A DNA stretch of 64,000 bases from 34-65-8 sp046294735 (GTDB lineage: Bacteria; Pseudomonadota; Alphaproteobacteria; Sphingomonadales; Sphingomonadaceae): assembly GCA_046294735.1 (NCBI GenBank), contig JBKBKB010000005.1, forward strand, positions 1-64,000. The letters are read 5' to 3'. Positions within the stretch are counted from its first letter, which is position 1. Each line of letters starts with the position of its first letter. Below are positions 8,690 to 16,378 of the stretch, piece after piece. The notes beneath the pieces were generated by a model. It had not been told where the DNA came from and searched no databases. It saw only the letters and a list, made by a program, of their open reading frames with translations. The position numbers and the translations under genes are program-made.

Positions 8690-9061
8690 ATGACCGACAA
8701 CAGCAATCCGCAGCCACCGGCCCAGCCCACCGGGTTCGACCTCAACTATCCCACAATCGTGAGCTTGCTTTATCTGGCCTCGTTCGTGGTCGGTATCACC
8801 GGCCTGATCGGTCTGGTGCTTGCCTATGTCTGGCGCAATGATTCGCCCCAGCCGTGGGAGCAAAGCCACTATACCTACCATATCCGCACCTTCTGGTTTG
8901 GTCTGTTGGGGATGGTTATTGGCGGTGTCCTGTCGCTGGTGCTGATCGGGTTCCTGATCATCTTTGCGGTTGCGGTGTGGGTGATCGTGCGCAGTGTCGT
9001 CTCGTTGCTGAAGGCACAGAAGCACGAACCGATGCCGAACCCGGAAACGCTTGGCATATGA
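8690..9061 (+). CDS. DUF4870 family membrane protein
   Basis: This 123-aa protein has a short Pro/Gln-rich head and three hydrophobic segments. The pattern TIVSLLYLASFVVG, then HYTYHIRTFWFGL, matches small DUF4870-type membrane proteins of unknown function. A G-rich site (GGGGG) lies about 9 nt before the ATG. Its TGA overlaps the ATG of the next gene (ATGA at 9058-9061), so the two are likely coupled. Confidence 0.82.
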   Translation: MTDNSNPQPPAQPTGFDLNYPTIVSLLYLASFVVGITGLIGLVLAYVWRNDSPQPWEQSHYTYHIRTFWFGLLGMVIGGVLSLVLIGFLIIFAVAVWVIVRSVVSLLKAQKHEPMPNPETLGI

Positions 9062-9675
9062 GGCGCGCGGCCGCGCTCGCTGTCCTCACCCTCGCGCTGG
9101 CCGGGTGCGAAAGCGTGCCCGGTGCATCCCCGCAGGATGCGTTTTGGGCGGCTCTCTCCAGCCATTGCGGCAAGGCCTATGCCGGGCGGCTGGTGAGTGA
9201 CGAGGCGCCCGATGCGGACATGCGCGGCGCGGCCATGGCGATGCACGTGCGCGAATGTTCGGACAGTCGCATCGCTGTGCCGTTCCACATCCAGCGCGCC
9301 GATGGCACCTGGGACCGCAGCCGCACCTGGCTGATCACCCGCACGAATAGCGGTCTGCGCCTCAAGCATGACCACCGCCACGAGGACGGCAGCGAGGACG
9401 CGGTAACGATGTACGGCGGCGATACCGCTGCTCCCGGCACGGCTGGCGCGCAGCAGTTCCCGGTCGATGCCGAGAGTATTGCCATGTTTCGGCGCACGGG
9501 GCTGACCGGCTCGGTCACCAATGTGTGGCAGGTCTCGGTCGATCCGGCTGGCACCGCGGGTGCCACCTATGCCTACCAGCTCACTCGACAGCCCCCCAAT
9601 GCACGGCTGTTCCGGGTCGAGTTCGACCTGACCCGCCCGATTGCCGCGCCGCCGGCGCCATGGGGGCATGACTGA
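9058..9675 (+). CDS. Small secreted lipoprotein, unknown function
   Basis: The 205-aa product begins with a lipoprotein signal (LALAGCES, Cys at residue 17). The rest is soluble with two further Cys and no recognised catalytic motif; the HDHRHEDGSEDAVTMYGGDT stretch is the most distinctive. It is translationally coupled to the DUF4870 gene. I do not recognise a family with confidence. Confidence 0.75.
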   Translation: MRRAAALAVLTLALAGCESVPGASPQDAFWAALSSHCGKAYAGRLVSDEAPDADMRGAAMAMHVRECSDSRIAVPFHIQRADGTWDRSRTWLITRTNSGLRLKHDHRHEDGSEDAVTMYGGDTAAPGTAGAQQFPVDAESIAMFRRTGLTGSVTNVWQVSVDPAGTAGATYAYQLTRQPPNARLFRVEFDLTRPIAAPPAPWGHD

Positions 9676-9719
9676 GCGAGCGACGAACGTTTCAACCGGC
9701 ATAACAAGGGAGTCCTGCC

Positions 9720-10037
9720 ATGGCCCATGTCATCATCAGCTACCGCCTTGCTCCGGGTGTCACCCGGGACGCGTTCGAGGACTGGGTCCGCACCAAGGAC
9801 CAGCCTGCGATGCGTTCGCTCGCCCGGGTTGCCAGCTTCGAGACCTACCGCATCACCGGCCACCTGATCGGCGAGGGCGAGGGCGGGGCCGACGGGCGCT
9901 ATGTCGAGCTGTTCGACATCACCGATCTGGCTGGCTTCACCGGAGAGGACATGCCCGGCGCACTGGTGCAGGGCGTGATGGGTGAATTCATGCAGTTCGT
10001 GGACGATCCGGAATTCCTTATCGCCGAAAAGGTGTGA
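9720..10037 (+). CDS. RedY/HapK-like small protein
   Basis: This 105-aa protein has the pattern of the RedY (HapK) family: MAHVIISYRLAPGVTRD, the middle segment FETYRITG, and VELFDITD with a closing acidic patch. HapK and RedY are encoded in prodiginine gene clusters, but no pigment genes are nearby, so a stand-alone ferredoxin-fold or Dabb-like role is more likely here. The ATG lies behind AAGGGAG at about 6-9 nt. It follows the lipoprotein gene by 44 nt. Confidence 0.72.
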   Translation: MAHVIISYRLAPGVTRDAFEDWVRTKDQPAMRSLARVASFETYRITGHLIGEGEGGADGRYVELFDITDLAGFTGEDMPGALVQGVMGEFMQFVDDPEFLIAEKV

Positions 10038-10147
10038 CGCCCATTCCGGCTGGGTGAGCACTGCCCGGTGAACACTTGCACCGCTGTTCTGACCTGCTCC
10101 AGCGCGACTTAACCCGGCGGTAAACACCGTGGTGGCAGGATGGCGCG

Positions 10148-10708
10148 ATGAGCAGGATCGTGCCCCGGCGCGGAGAGCGCACCCGCCCGAATTTCCGGCG
10201 CGAAGGCACCGGCGAAAGCGGCGGCTGGCTCGCGGCCGCGCGCGGGCTAGGGCCGGTCCTGCTCGTCCTGCCGATGGCTGTGTTCACGGCGGTGTGGCTG
10301 CTGGACGGGCCGCCCGGCGCAGAAGCCGCAGTGGGCGCTAGCACGAAGGACCGCGAGAGCGCCCGGTTCGGCCCGTGCCGCGGCCCAGTGCGGGTCACCT
10401 GCGTCGTCGATGGCGATACCCTCTGGTATCAGGGCACCAAGATCCGCGTAGCCGACATCAATGCACCCGAGATCAGCAAGCCCGGCTGCGCGCGCGAGGC
10501 CATTCTGGGTGAGCGCGCGACCGCGCGGCTGACTGACCTGCTCAACGCCGGAGACTTCGCGCTGGTCCGCCCGGCGGGCTCGGCCGACCGCGACATATAC
10601 GGCAGGGCATTGCGCGAACTACACCGAAACGGAGAAAGCCTAGGCGCAGTGCTGGTCGCTGAGGGTCTGGCCGAGGAATGGGGCGGGACGCGGATTGACT
10701 GGTGCTGA
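10148..10708 (+). CDS. Membrane-anchored thermonuclease (SNase-like) family protein 2
   Basis: This 186-aa protein has the same plan as the protein at 8093-8632: a basic N-terminus, one membrane segment (about residues 33-51) and an SNase-type OB fold. CVVDGDTLWYQGTKIRVADI and NAPEI carry the expected Asp, Arg and Glu; DRDIYGRALREL carries the second Arg. Cys in GPCRG, VTCVV, KPGC and the terminal DWC suggest disulfides outside the cytoplasm. It ends 76 nt before the convergent restriction cassette. Confidence 0.82.
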   Translation: MSRIVPRRGERTRPNFRREGTGESGGWLAAARGLGPVLLVLPMAVFTAVWLLDGPPGAEAAVGASTKDRESARFGPCRGPVRVTCVVDGDTLWYQGTKIRVADINAPEISKPGCAREAILGERATARLTDLLNAGDFALVRPAGSADRDIYGRALRELHRNGESLGAVLVAEGLAEEWGGTRIDWC

Positions 10709-10783
10709 GGGGGCGCTGAGCGGCGGGCGTTGCGCTTGGTGGGTCAATGCAGATGGCGCAGAGGAAGGGAGGGATACAGAGAG

Positions 10784-11677
10784 CTAATCGATGTGGCCAG
10801 CATTCCGAAGGATGTCGGCTGTCCTCGCGTCTTGTGGTGAAAATGAAAGAAATTCACGTTTGCCGCAACGAAGGCCAATCTCGCGGATAACCGCTCCATC
10901 GATTTCTGAATAGAGAATGGCGATCCCTTTGGGCGCAAGGAAATCTCGTGCCCCACCATTTCGGCGGATACGCTTCATGAAATCGTCTTGCGCTGCGATG
11001 CTGGCGATTAGGACCCTTGATTCGGGCATTTCTAGGCATGATTCAAATAGCCGGGCCAGCCTTTCGGAGCCTCCCCGAGGCTCCATTATCCATGCGCGTT
11101 GCTGCGACGTAATCCGCGTCCAGAAGTTGGGTGTGTAAGGATAATCCTGCACCAACCACCAGATGTTCTGTCGCCCTGCAGCCGAAAACGATGTCTTAGC
11201 GTCGCGGTTGGCGCCCGCGCGCAGATACTCTCGTCGTGCACGCGCCAGGCCTACAGCGCAGGTAGCATTTTGCTCGTTCACGCGCAGGAGGATGCAAAGT
11301 TGGTCTATCGCTTCCGGTGGAATCATCCAGCCAGAAGCGCCACCCGTTGTGGACTTAACATCAACTTCCTGACCCCCAATCAACAGGTCAAGAATGACGC
11401 CTCGAGGCACATCGAGCCAGTCCCTCAGCAGGATCTCGAATTTGGTTCCAAGATAGGTTTTCTCCGTTTTATCGAGATCAGATAGGAAGAAACGTCCCGT
11501 GCGGGCGGTGTCGATCACCTCATCAATAGCTGAGCGAAAAAATGACCGCAGTTTGGCTTCGAACGAGTCGGTTCCACCGGCGGACACGAGCAAATTGGAT
11601 TCGAGACTGGCTAGGTCGACTTGATCTGGATGTCCTTGAGGCAACGGCCGGTGACCGCTTCCGAATAACAACGTCAT
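10784..11677 (-). CDS. NaeI-like type IIE restriction endonuclease
   Basis: The 297-aa protein matches NaeI as I recall that sequence, over the catalytic domain (KTEKTYLGTKFEILLRDW, then ILDLLIGGQEVDVKS) and the C-terminal DNA-binding domain (AAQDDFMKRIRRNGGAR). The active-site set Glu81, Asp97, Asp106, Lys108 lines up with NaeI Glu70, Asp86, Asp95, Lys97 at a constant offset. At the NaeI Leu43 position, where Lys gives topoisomerase activity, this protein has Val54, so cleavage is expected. NaeI cuts GCCGGC and needs a second site as effector. The start overlaps the methyltransferase stop by 4 bp. Confidence 0.9.
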   Translation of the reverse strand: MTLLFGSGHRPLPQGHPDQVDLASLESNLLVSAGGTDSFEAKLRSFFRSAIDEVIDTARTGRFFLSDLDKTEKTYLGTKFEILLRDWLDVPRGVILDLLIGGQEVDVKSTTGGASGWMIPPEAIDQLCILLRVNEQNATCAVGLARARREYLRAGANRDAKTSFSAAGRQNIWWLVQDYPYTPNFWTRITSQQRAWIMEPRGGSERLARLFESCLEMPESRVLIASIAAQDDFMKRIRRNGGARDFLAPKGIAILYSEIDGAVIREIGLRCGKREFLSFSPQDARTADILRNAGHID

Positions 11678-12630
11678 GCCACGGCCTTTGTCGGGAACAT
11701 GCGCTGCAACGACAAAGCGATACGTAAGTTCTGCGCCACAGCCCTCGCCACCGGCGGAGGAAAGGCATTGCCGATCTGGCGATATTGCGTGGTCTTGCTC
11801 CCATGGAATTGCCAGTCGTCCGGAAAGCCCTGCAACCGCGCAGCCATGCGTAAGGTCAGGCGCGGCATGCCGACGAAGTCACGCTCCGGTGCTGCATTGG
11901 CCAGGCTCTTCCCCTCAACACCCAGCGATGCCCAGGCCCGACGGGCACGGGTTGGGCCGAGGTCGGGGCCGCCGTGCTTCTTCGAGCCACCAACCAGCGT
12001 CGGGGCGATCTCGTTTGCCTGCTTCACCCACCGGTCTGTGCCATGCCAGCCGTTGGCGCCCATCAGGTCTTTCAAGCATTCGCCGACTGTTGGCGGGTTG
12101 TGTGGCTGGACATCGGGCCAATCGAATGCCTCGACCATATCCTTGCGCACGGCTACGATCACCACGCGCGGGCGCAGTTGCGGCACTCCGAAGTCCGAGG
12201 CGTTCAGCAGCCGCCAATCGACATGGTAGCCCATCTTCGAAAGTTGCGACTTCAAATGAGTGCGGTAGTCGTCAAACACCGCCGACAGGAACCCGCGGAC
12301 ATTCTCGATCATCACCGCCTTTGGCTGGATTTCGTCGATCAGCCGTAATGCAGCCGGAAACAGGTTGCGCTCGTCCCGCTCACCCAGCTGCTTGCCTGCG
12401 ACCGAGAAGGGCGGGCACGGCAGGCCCGCCGTAAGAAGCTCAACTCCGCGGAAGGGTCGGCCATCGAACTCGGCCATGTCATTCGCACGCACATGCCATT
12501 GCGGGCGATTCAGGCGAAGCGTTTGTGCAAATTCGGGCTCGATCTCCACCAACGCTGCATGGCGGAAACCGGCCTGCTCCAGCCCAATGGCTTGGCCGCC
12601 GGCACCCGCACAGAATTCAATCGATTGCAT
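11674..12630 (-). CDS. DNA (cytosine-5) methyltransferase of the NaeI-like system
   Basis: This 318-aa C5-methyltransferase has motif I (FCAGAGGQAIG), motif IV (AGLPCPPFSVAG, nucleophile about Cys72), motif VI (ENVRGF), motif VIII (QLRPRVVIVAV) and motif X (GNAFPPPVARAVA). It should methylate the site cut by the partner nuclease, presumably GCCGGC; the specificity is inferred from the partner. ATG 12630 is chosen because GAGGG lies 8 nt upstream; the GTG at 12639 would sit on that site. Sampled 60-nt blocks of this cassette run 52-58% GC, lower than the flanks. Confidence 0.92.
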   Translation of the reverse strand: MQSIEFCAGAGGQAIGLEQAGFRHAALVEIEPEFAQTLRLNRPQWHVRANDMAEFDGRPFRGVELLTAGLPCPPFSVAGKQLGERDERNLFPAALRLIDEIQPKAVMIENVRGFLSAVFDDYRTHLKSQLSKMGYHVDWRLLNASDFGVPQLRPRVVIVAVRKDMVEAFDWPDVQPHNPPTVGECLKDLMGANGWHGTDRWVKQANEIAPTLVGGSKKHGGPDLGPTRARRAWASLGVEGKSLANAAPERDFVGMPRLTLRMAARLQGFPDDWQFHGSKTTQYRQIGNAFPPPVARAVAQNLRIALSLQRMFPTKAVA

Positions 12631-12720
12631 GCGATACACCCTCGCTTCTGGCCTTTCCGGTATCGCTATGTTCTTATTTCGTTCGCGTCAAGGAAGTGCC
12701 TCCGGACTGGAGGCAACGCC

Positions 12721-13788
12721 CTACTCCGCCGCCTGCACCCCGCCGGCATTCCCGAACATATCCGGCTCGCCGCTGGTATCGTCCGCTTCGTTCGCGGCGG
12801 TGCCCAGTTTGGCCTTCTGGCGGTTGTCGAAGCTGGACCACACGTCCTGCCAGTTACCCCGGGTCGCGCCCTTGGAATACTCAGTCGCACGGGTTTCGAA
12901 GAAGTTGGCGTGCTCCACCCCGTTGAGCAGGGGGGCGAGCCAGGGGAGGGGGTGATCGTCGACCATGTAGATCGGCTGGAGGCCGAGCTGGCCCAGCCGC
13001 CAGTCGGCGATGTAGCGGATGTACTTCTTGATTTCCTTTGCGCTCATGCCCGAAACCGGGCCCATCTCGAAGGCGAGGTCGATGAAGTTGTCCTCCAGCC
13101 GCACCGACTTCTGGCAAATGTCGACGATGTCTTCCTTGACCGCCTTGGTGTAGCAGTCGCGCTCGCGCACGAATTCGTGGAACAGGCGGATGATGCCTTC
13201 GCAGTGGAGGCTCTCGTCGCGCACGCTCCAGCTGACGATCTGGCCCATGCCCTTCATCTTGTTGAAGCGCGGGAAGTTCATCAGCATGGCGAAGCTGGCG
13301 AACAGCTGCATACCTTCGGTGAAGCCGCCGAACACCGCCAGCGTGCGCGCGATATCCTCGTCGGTATCGACCCCGAACTGCTGCAGGTAATCGTGCTTGT
13401 CCTTCATCTCCTCGTATTCGAGGAAGGCGGAATATTCCTGTTCCGGCATGCCGATGGTGTCGAGCAGGTGGGAATAGGCCGCGATGTGGACCGTTTCCAT
13501 GTTGCTGAACGCGGCCAGCATCATCTTGATCTCGGTCGGCTTGAACACCCGCCCGTAATGTTCGTGGTAGCAGTTCTGCACCTCGACATCAGCCTGAGTG
13601 AAGAAGCGGAAGATCTGGGTCAGCAGGTTGCGCTCGTGCTCGGTGATCTTCTGCGCCCAGTCGCGGCAGTCCTCACCCAGCGGCACTTCTTCCGGCATCC
13701 AGTGGATCTGCTGCTGGCGCTTCCAGAACTCGTAAGCCCACGGATATTCAAACGGCTTGTAGGTCTTGCGGGCTTCGAGAAGGGACAT
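12721..13788 (-). CDS. nrdB: Ribonucleotide reductase class Ia small subunit NrdB
   Basis: NrdB houses the di-iron centre and tyrosyl radical that drive NrdA. At 355 aa, ligands are visible: Asp67 (FTQADVEVQ), Glu98 and His101 with the radical Tyr105 in NMETVHIAAYSH, and the later E-x2-H in DESLHCEG. A Tyr-rich C-terminal tail would dock NrdA. The start is at 13788 (MSLLEARK); upstream in-frame sequence reads poorly. nrdB follows nrdA by 64 nt in the same direction, so they form one unit. Confidence 0.96.
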   Translation of the reverse strand: MSLLEARKTYKPFEYPWAYEFWKRQQQIHWMPEEVPLGEDCRDWAQKITEHERNLLTQIFRFFTQADVEVQNCYHEHYGRVFKPTEIKMMLAAFSNMETVHIAAYSHLLDTIGMPEQEYSAFLEYEEMKDKHDYLQQFGVDTDEDIARTLAVFGGFTEGMQLFASFAMLMNFPRFNKMKGMGQIVSWSVRDESLHCEGIIRLFHEFVRERDCYTKAVKEDIVDICQKSVRLEDNFIDLAFEMGPVSGMSAKEIKKYIRYIADWRLGQLGLQPIYMVDDHPLPWLAPLLNGVEHANFFETRATEYSKGATRGNWQDVWSSFDNRQKAKLGTAANEADDTSGEPDMFGNAGGVQAAE

Positions 13789-13852
13789 CGGGCTTACTCC
13801 GGACGTAGAATAGTAGAGGAAATACGGCTGGCGGGCGATTGCGGACGCACCC

Positions 13853-15883
13853 TTACTGACAAGCCAGACATTCCTCGTAATCGGTCTGCTCGCCGATTTC
13901 GAACTTGGGCGCGTCGGGCGTGTTGTCGGCCTCCACCCCGCCGGCGAAACCGGCACGTTGCACGCTCTTGGAGCGCAGGTAATAGAGGCTCTTGATGCCC
14001 TTTTCCCATGCCTGGAAATGCAGCATCGCCAGGTCCCACTTGTCGACATCGGCCGGGATGAACAGATTCAGGCTCTGCGCCTGGTCGATATAGGGGGTGC
14101 GGTCGGCGGCGAATTCGAGCAGCCAGCGCTGGTCGAGCTCGAAGCTGGTCTTGAACACGGCCTTTTCCTCAGGGCTGAGGAAATCAAGGTGCTGGACCGA
14201 GCCGCCCTTCTCCAGGATTGAATTCCACACGTTGGTCGAATCCTTCGACTTCTCGCGCAGCAGCTTTTCCAGGTACGGGTTCTTGACCACGAAGCTGCCT
14301 GACAGCGTCTTGTGGGTATAGATATTGGCCGGGATCGGCTCGATGCAGGCGCTGGTGCCGCCGCAGATGATGCTGATCGAGGCGGTCGGCGCGATCGCCA
14401 TCTTGCAGCTGAAGCGCTGCATCACGCCCATGTCCTCGGCATCGGGGCAGGGGCCGCGCTCGTTCGCCAGCATCATGCTCGCCTCGTCGGCCTTGGCCGC
14501 TATGTGCTTGAACATCTTGAGGTTCCAAACCTTGGCCATCGGGCTTTCGAACCCGATGCCCTTGGCCTGGAGGAACGAGTGGAAGCCCATCACGCCGAGG
14601 CCAACCGAGCGTTCGCGGCTGGCGGAATACTTGGCGCGGGCCATTTCCGGCGGAGCGCGGTCGATATAGTCCTGCAGCACGTTGTCGAGGCAGCGCATGA
14701 CGTCCTCGATGAACAGCTTGTTGCCTTCCCACTCGTCCCACTTCTCAAGGTTGAGCGAGCTGAGGCAGCACACCGCCGTGCGGTCATTGCCGAGGTGATC
14801 GCGGCCGGTGGGCAGGGTGATTTCCGAGCACAGGTTGGAGGTCGAGACCTTGAGGCCCAGGTCGCGGTGGTGCTTGGGCATCATCCGGTTCACCGTGTCG
14901 TTGAACACGATGTAGGGCTCGCCGGTGGCAAGGCGGGTTTCGACCAGTTTCTGGAACAGGCTGCGCGCATCGACCTTGCCGCGCACGCTGCCGTCACGCG
15001 GGCTCTTGAGCTCGAACTCCTGCCCTTCACGGACCGCTTCCATGAACTCGTCGGTGACCAGCACGCCGTGGTGCAGGTTCAGCGCCTTGCGGTTGAAATC
15101 CCCGCTCGGCTTGCGAATTTCGAGGAACTCCTCGATTTCCGGGTGACTGATATCGAGGTAGCAAGCGGCCGAGCCGCGCCGCAGCGAGCCCTGGCTGATG
15201 GCGAGGGTGAGCGAATCCATCACCCGCACGAACGGGATGATGCCGCTGGTCTTGCCGTTGAGGCCGACCGGCTCGCCGATCCCGCGCACATTGCCCCAGT
15301 AGGTGCCGATCCCGCCGCCGCGGCTGGCCAGCCAGACGTTCTCGTTCCAGGTGCCGACGATGCCTTCGAGGCTGTCCTCGACCGAGTTGAGGTAGCAAGA
15401 GATCGGCAGGCCCCGGTTGGTGCCCCCGTTCGACAGCACCGGGGTGGCCGGCATGAACCACAGGTTGGAGATGTAGTCGTAGAGCCGCTGGGCGTGCGCC
15501 TGGTCGTCGGCATAGGCATCGGCCACGCGGGCGAACAGGTCCTGATAGCTTTCGCCCGGCAGCAGGTAACGGTCTTTGAGCGTGTCCTTGCCGAATTCGG
15601 TCAGGTTGGCATCGCGCGCATGGTCGACCACCACGGTGAACCGGCGGTCCATCACCTTCTTCGAATCGCCGGCCCGGTCGCTTGCGGCAGCATCGGCCGT
15701 CGCGGCCTGGGCCATGGCGACGGCCAGCGCCTCGCCCGCTTTCGCGGCGACCAGCGCGTCACTGCCTGTGTCCTGCTTGTCCATGCTCACTGCGGCCTTC
15801 TGCATCGTTGCGGCGGGTGCATTGTAAGGGGGCGATGTCTGCTCAAGCCCCAGCGCTGCCTCGTCTGCCGTCCTGAATTCCAT
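13853..15883 (-). CDS. nrdA: Ribonucleotide reductase class I large subunit NrdA
   Basis: NrdA reduces ribonucleoside diphosphates. Catalytic landmarks are present: Cys in LPISCYLNS, the N-x-C-x-E set in SNLCSEI, the partner Cys in CCLSSLNL, the radical-path YY in KSLYYLRS, and a C-terminal thiol pair Cys672/Cys675 (ECLACQ). It is 676 aa, shorter than E. coli NrdA (761). The first about 100 residues are Ala-rich low complexity where E. coli has an ATP-cone, so the overall activity site seems absent. The start at 15883 (MEFRTADE) is likely but the Shine-Dalgarno spacing is short; a later start is possible. Confidence 0.95.
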   Translation of the reverse strand: MEFRTADEAALGLEQTSPPYNAPAATMQKAAVSMDKQDTGSDALVAAKAGEALAVAMAQAATADAAASDRAGDSKKVMDRRFTVVVDHARDANLTEFGKDTLKDRYLLPGESYQDLFARVADAYADDQAHAQRLYDYISNLWFMPATPVLSNGGTNRGLPISCYLNSVEDSLEGIVGTWNENVWLASRGGGIGTYWGNVRGIGEPVGLNGKTSGIIPFVRVMDSLTLAISQGSLRRGSAACYLDISHPEIEEFLEIRKPSGDFNRKALNLHHGVLVTDEFMEAVREGQEFELKSPRDGSVRGKVDARSLFQKLVETRLATGEPYIVFNDTVNRMMPKHHRDLGLKVSTSNLCSEITLPTGRDHLGNDRTAVCCLSSLNLEKWDEWEGNKLFIEDVMRCLDNVLQDYIDRAPPEMARAKYSASRERSVGLGVMGFHSFLQAKGIGFESPMAKVWNLKMFKHIAAKADEASMMLANERGPCPDAEDMGVMQRFSCKMAIAPTASISIICGGTSACIEPIPANIYTHKTLSGSFVVKNPYLEKLLREKSKDSTNVWNSILEKGGSVQHLDFLSPEEKAVFKTSFELDQRWLLEFAADRTPYIDQAQSLNLFIPADVDKWDLAMLHFQAWEKGIKSLYYLRSKSVQRAGFAGGVEADNTPDAPKFEIGEQTDYEECLACQ

Positions 15884-16099
15884 TGCCTCTATGCCCCGCC
15901 TTTTGTTTTCCGTGGAACGACGCCCGTCCGGCGCCTGATGTTCCGCATGTGTTCGACTCAGCGGAATGCCCCGCATAGCATGTTTTGCCGCACCAGAGGG
16001 CGATTACTTGTCCCCCGCCTGTCCACAGCCAGGACCGCCAGCCCATTGCCACCGGACCGAATCGCCCCGCACCGCAGGTTGCCCTGCCTGCCCTGAACA

Positions 16100-16147
16100 A
16101 CACGATCTAGTGGGTAACCCCGCGATCCGAACCACTAGATACTGAAT
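16100..16147 (-). promoter_or_regulatory. Pair of NrdR-like boxes upstream of nrdA
   Basis: Two 16-bp sites fit the NrdR-box pattern acaCwAtATaTwGtgt: ACACGATCTAGTGGGT (16100-16115, 12 of 16 positions) and CCACTAGATACTGAAT (16132-16147, 11 of 16). They start 32 bp apart, about three helical turns, which is the spacing known for paired NrdR boxes. ATCTAGTGG and CCACTAGAT also form an inverted repeat. NrdR would repress nrdAB when dATP is high. Confidence 0.75.
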
Positions 16148-16172
16148 CAGGCGGGACTCACGCGCAAGAGGG

Positions 16173-16187
16173 TTAAATGCAATTTAC
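16173..16187. promoter_or_regulatory. Possible CtrA-binding site
   Basis: The sequence TTAA-N7-TTAC matches 7 of 8 fixed positions of the CtrA consensus TTAA-N7-TTAA. It lies about 25 bp upstream of the NrdR-like boxes relative to nrdA. Such a match can occur by chance; the location upstream of a replication gene and the nearby GANTC sites make it worth noting. Confidence 0.35.
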
Positions 16188-16378
16188 CACCCTCCATCGA
16201 TGCGTTGGGGGGGTGTATTATCCGGGTGCAACGCAGCGACGCGCCGGAATTGCTGGACTGGCGCACAGCGCAAGCCCCAAAATGAAAACCGGCAAAAATT
16301 TATATGGGCAAAATGGGTATTGCCGGGCTTTGAATCAATCGAATCGGGTGCGGCAATTTTTGTGCGCGGGTCGGCGGC

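Larger units (their letters stand above)
15884..16378 (-). promoter_or_regulatory. Long nrdA upstream region with repeated GANTC sites
   Basis: About 495 bases lie between nrdA and the hydrolase gene with no credible gene. Six GANTC sites (CcrM methylation motif) occur, at 15955, 16059, 16144, 16155, 16332 and 16341. I estimate one to two by chance at this GC. The segment 16285-16365 is AT-rich. NrdR-like boxes and a CtrA-like site are listed separately. If transcription starts near the boxes, the nrdA leader is about 200 nt long. Confidence 0.55.

Noticed and set aside
12493..13995. A 500-codon frame antisense to nrdB
   Set aside because: It runs across the nrdB start and into nrdA with low-complexity composition; nrdB is clear on the minus strand.
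16018..16030. Possible DnaA box (CTGTCCACAG region) upstream of nrdA
   Set aside because: Only about seven of nine positions fit TTATCCACA and no second box is near; too weak to call.
14312..16096. A 594-codon open frame antisense to nrdA
   Set aside because: It is a frame shadow of a high-GC gene: no ribosome-binding site, no recognisable domain, and nrdA is certain on the other strand.
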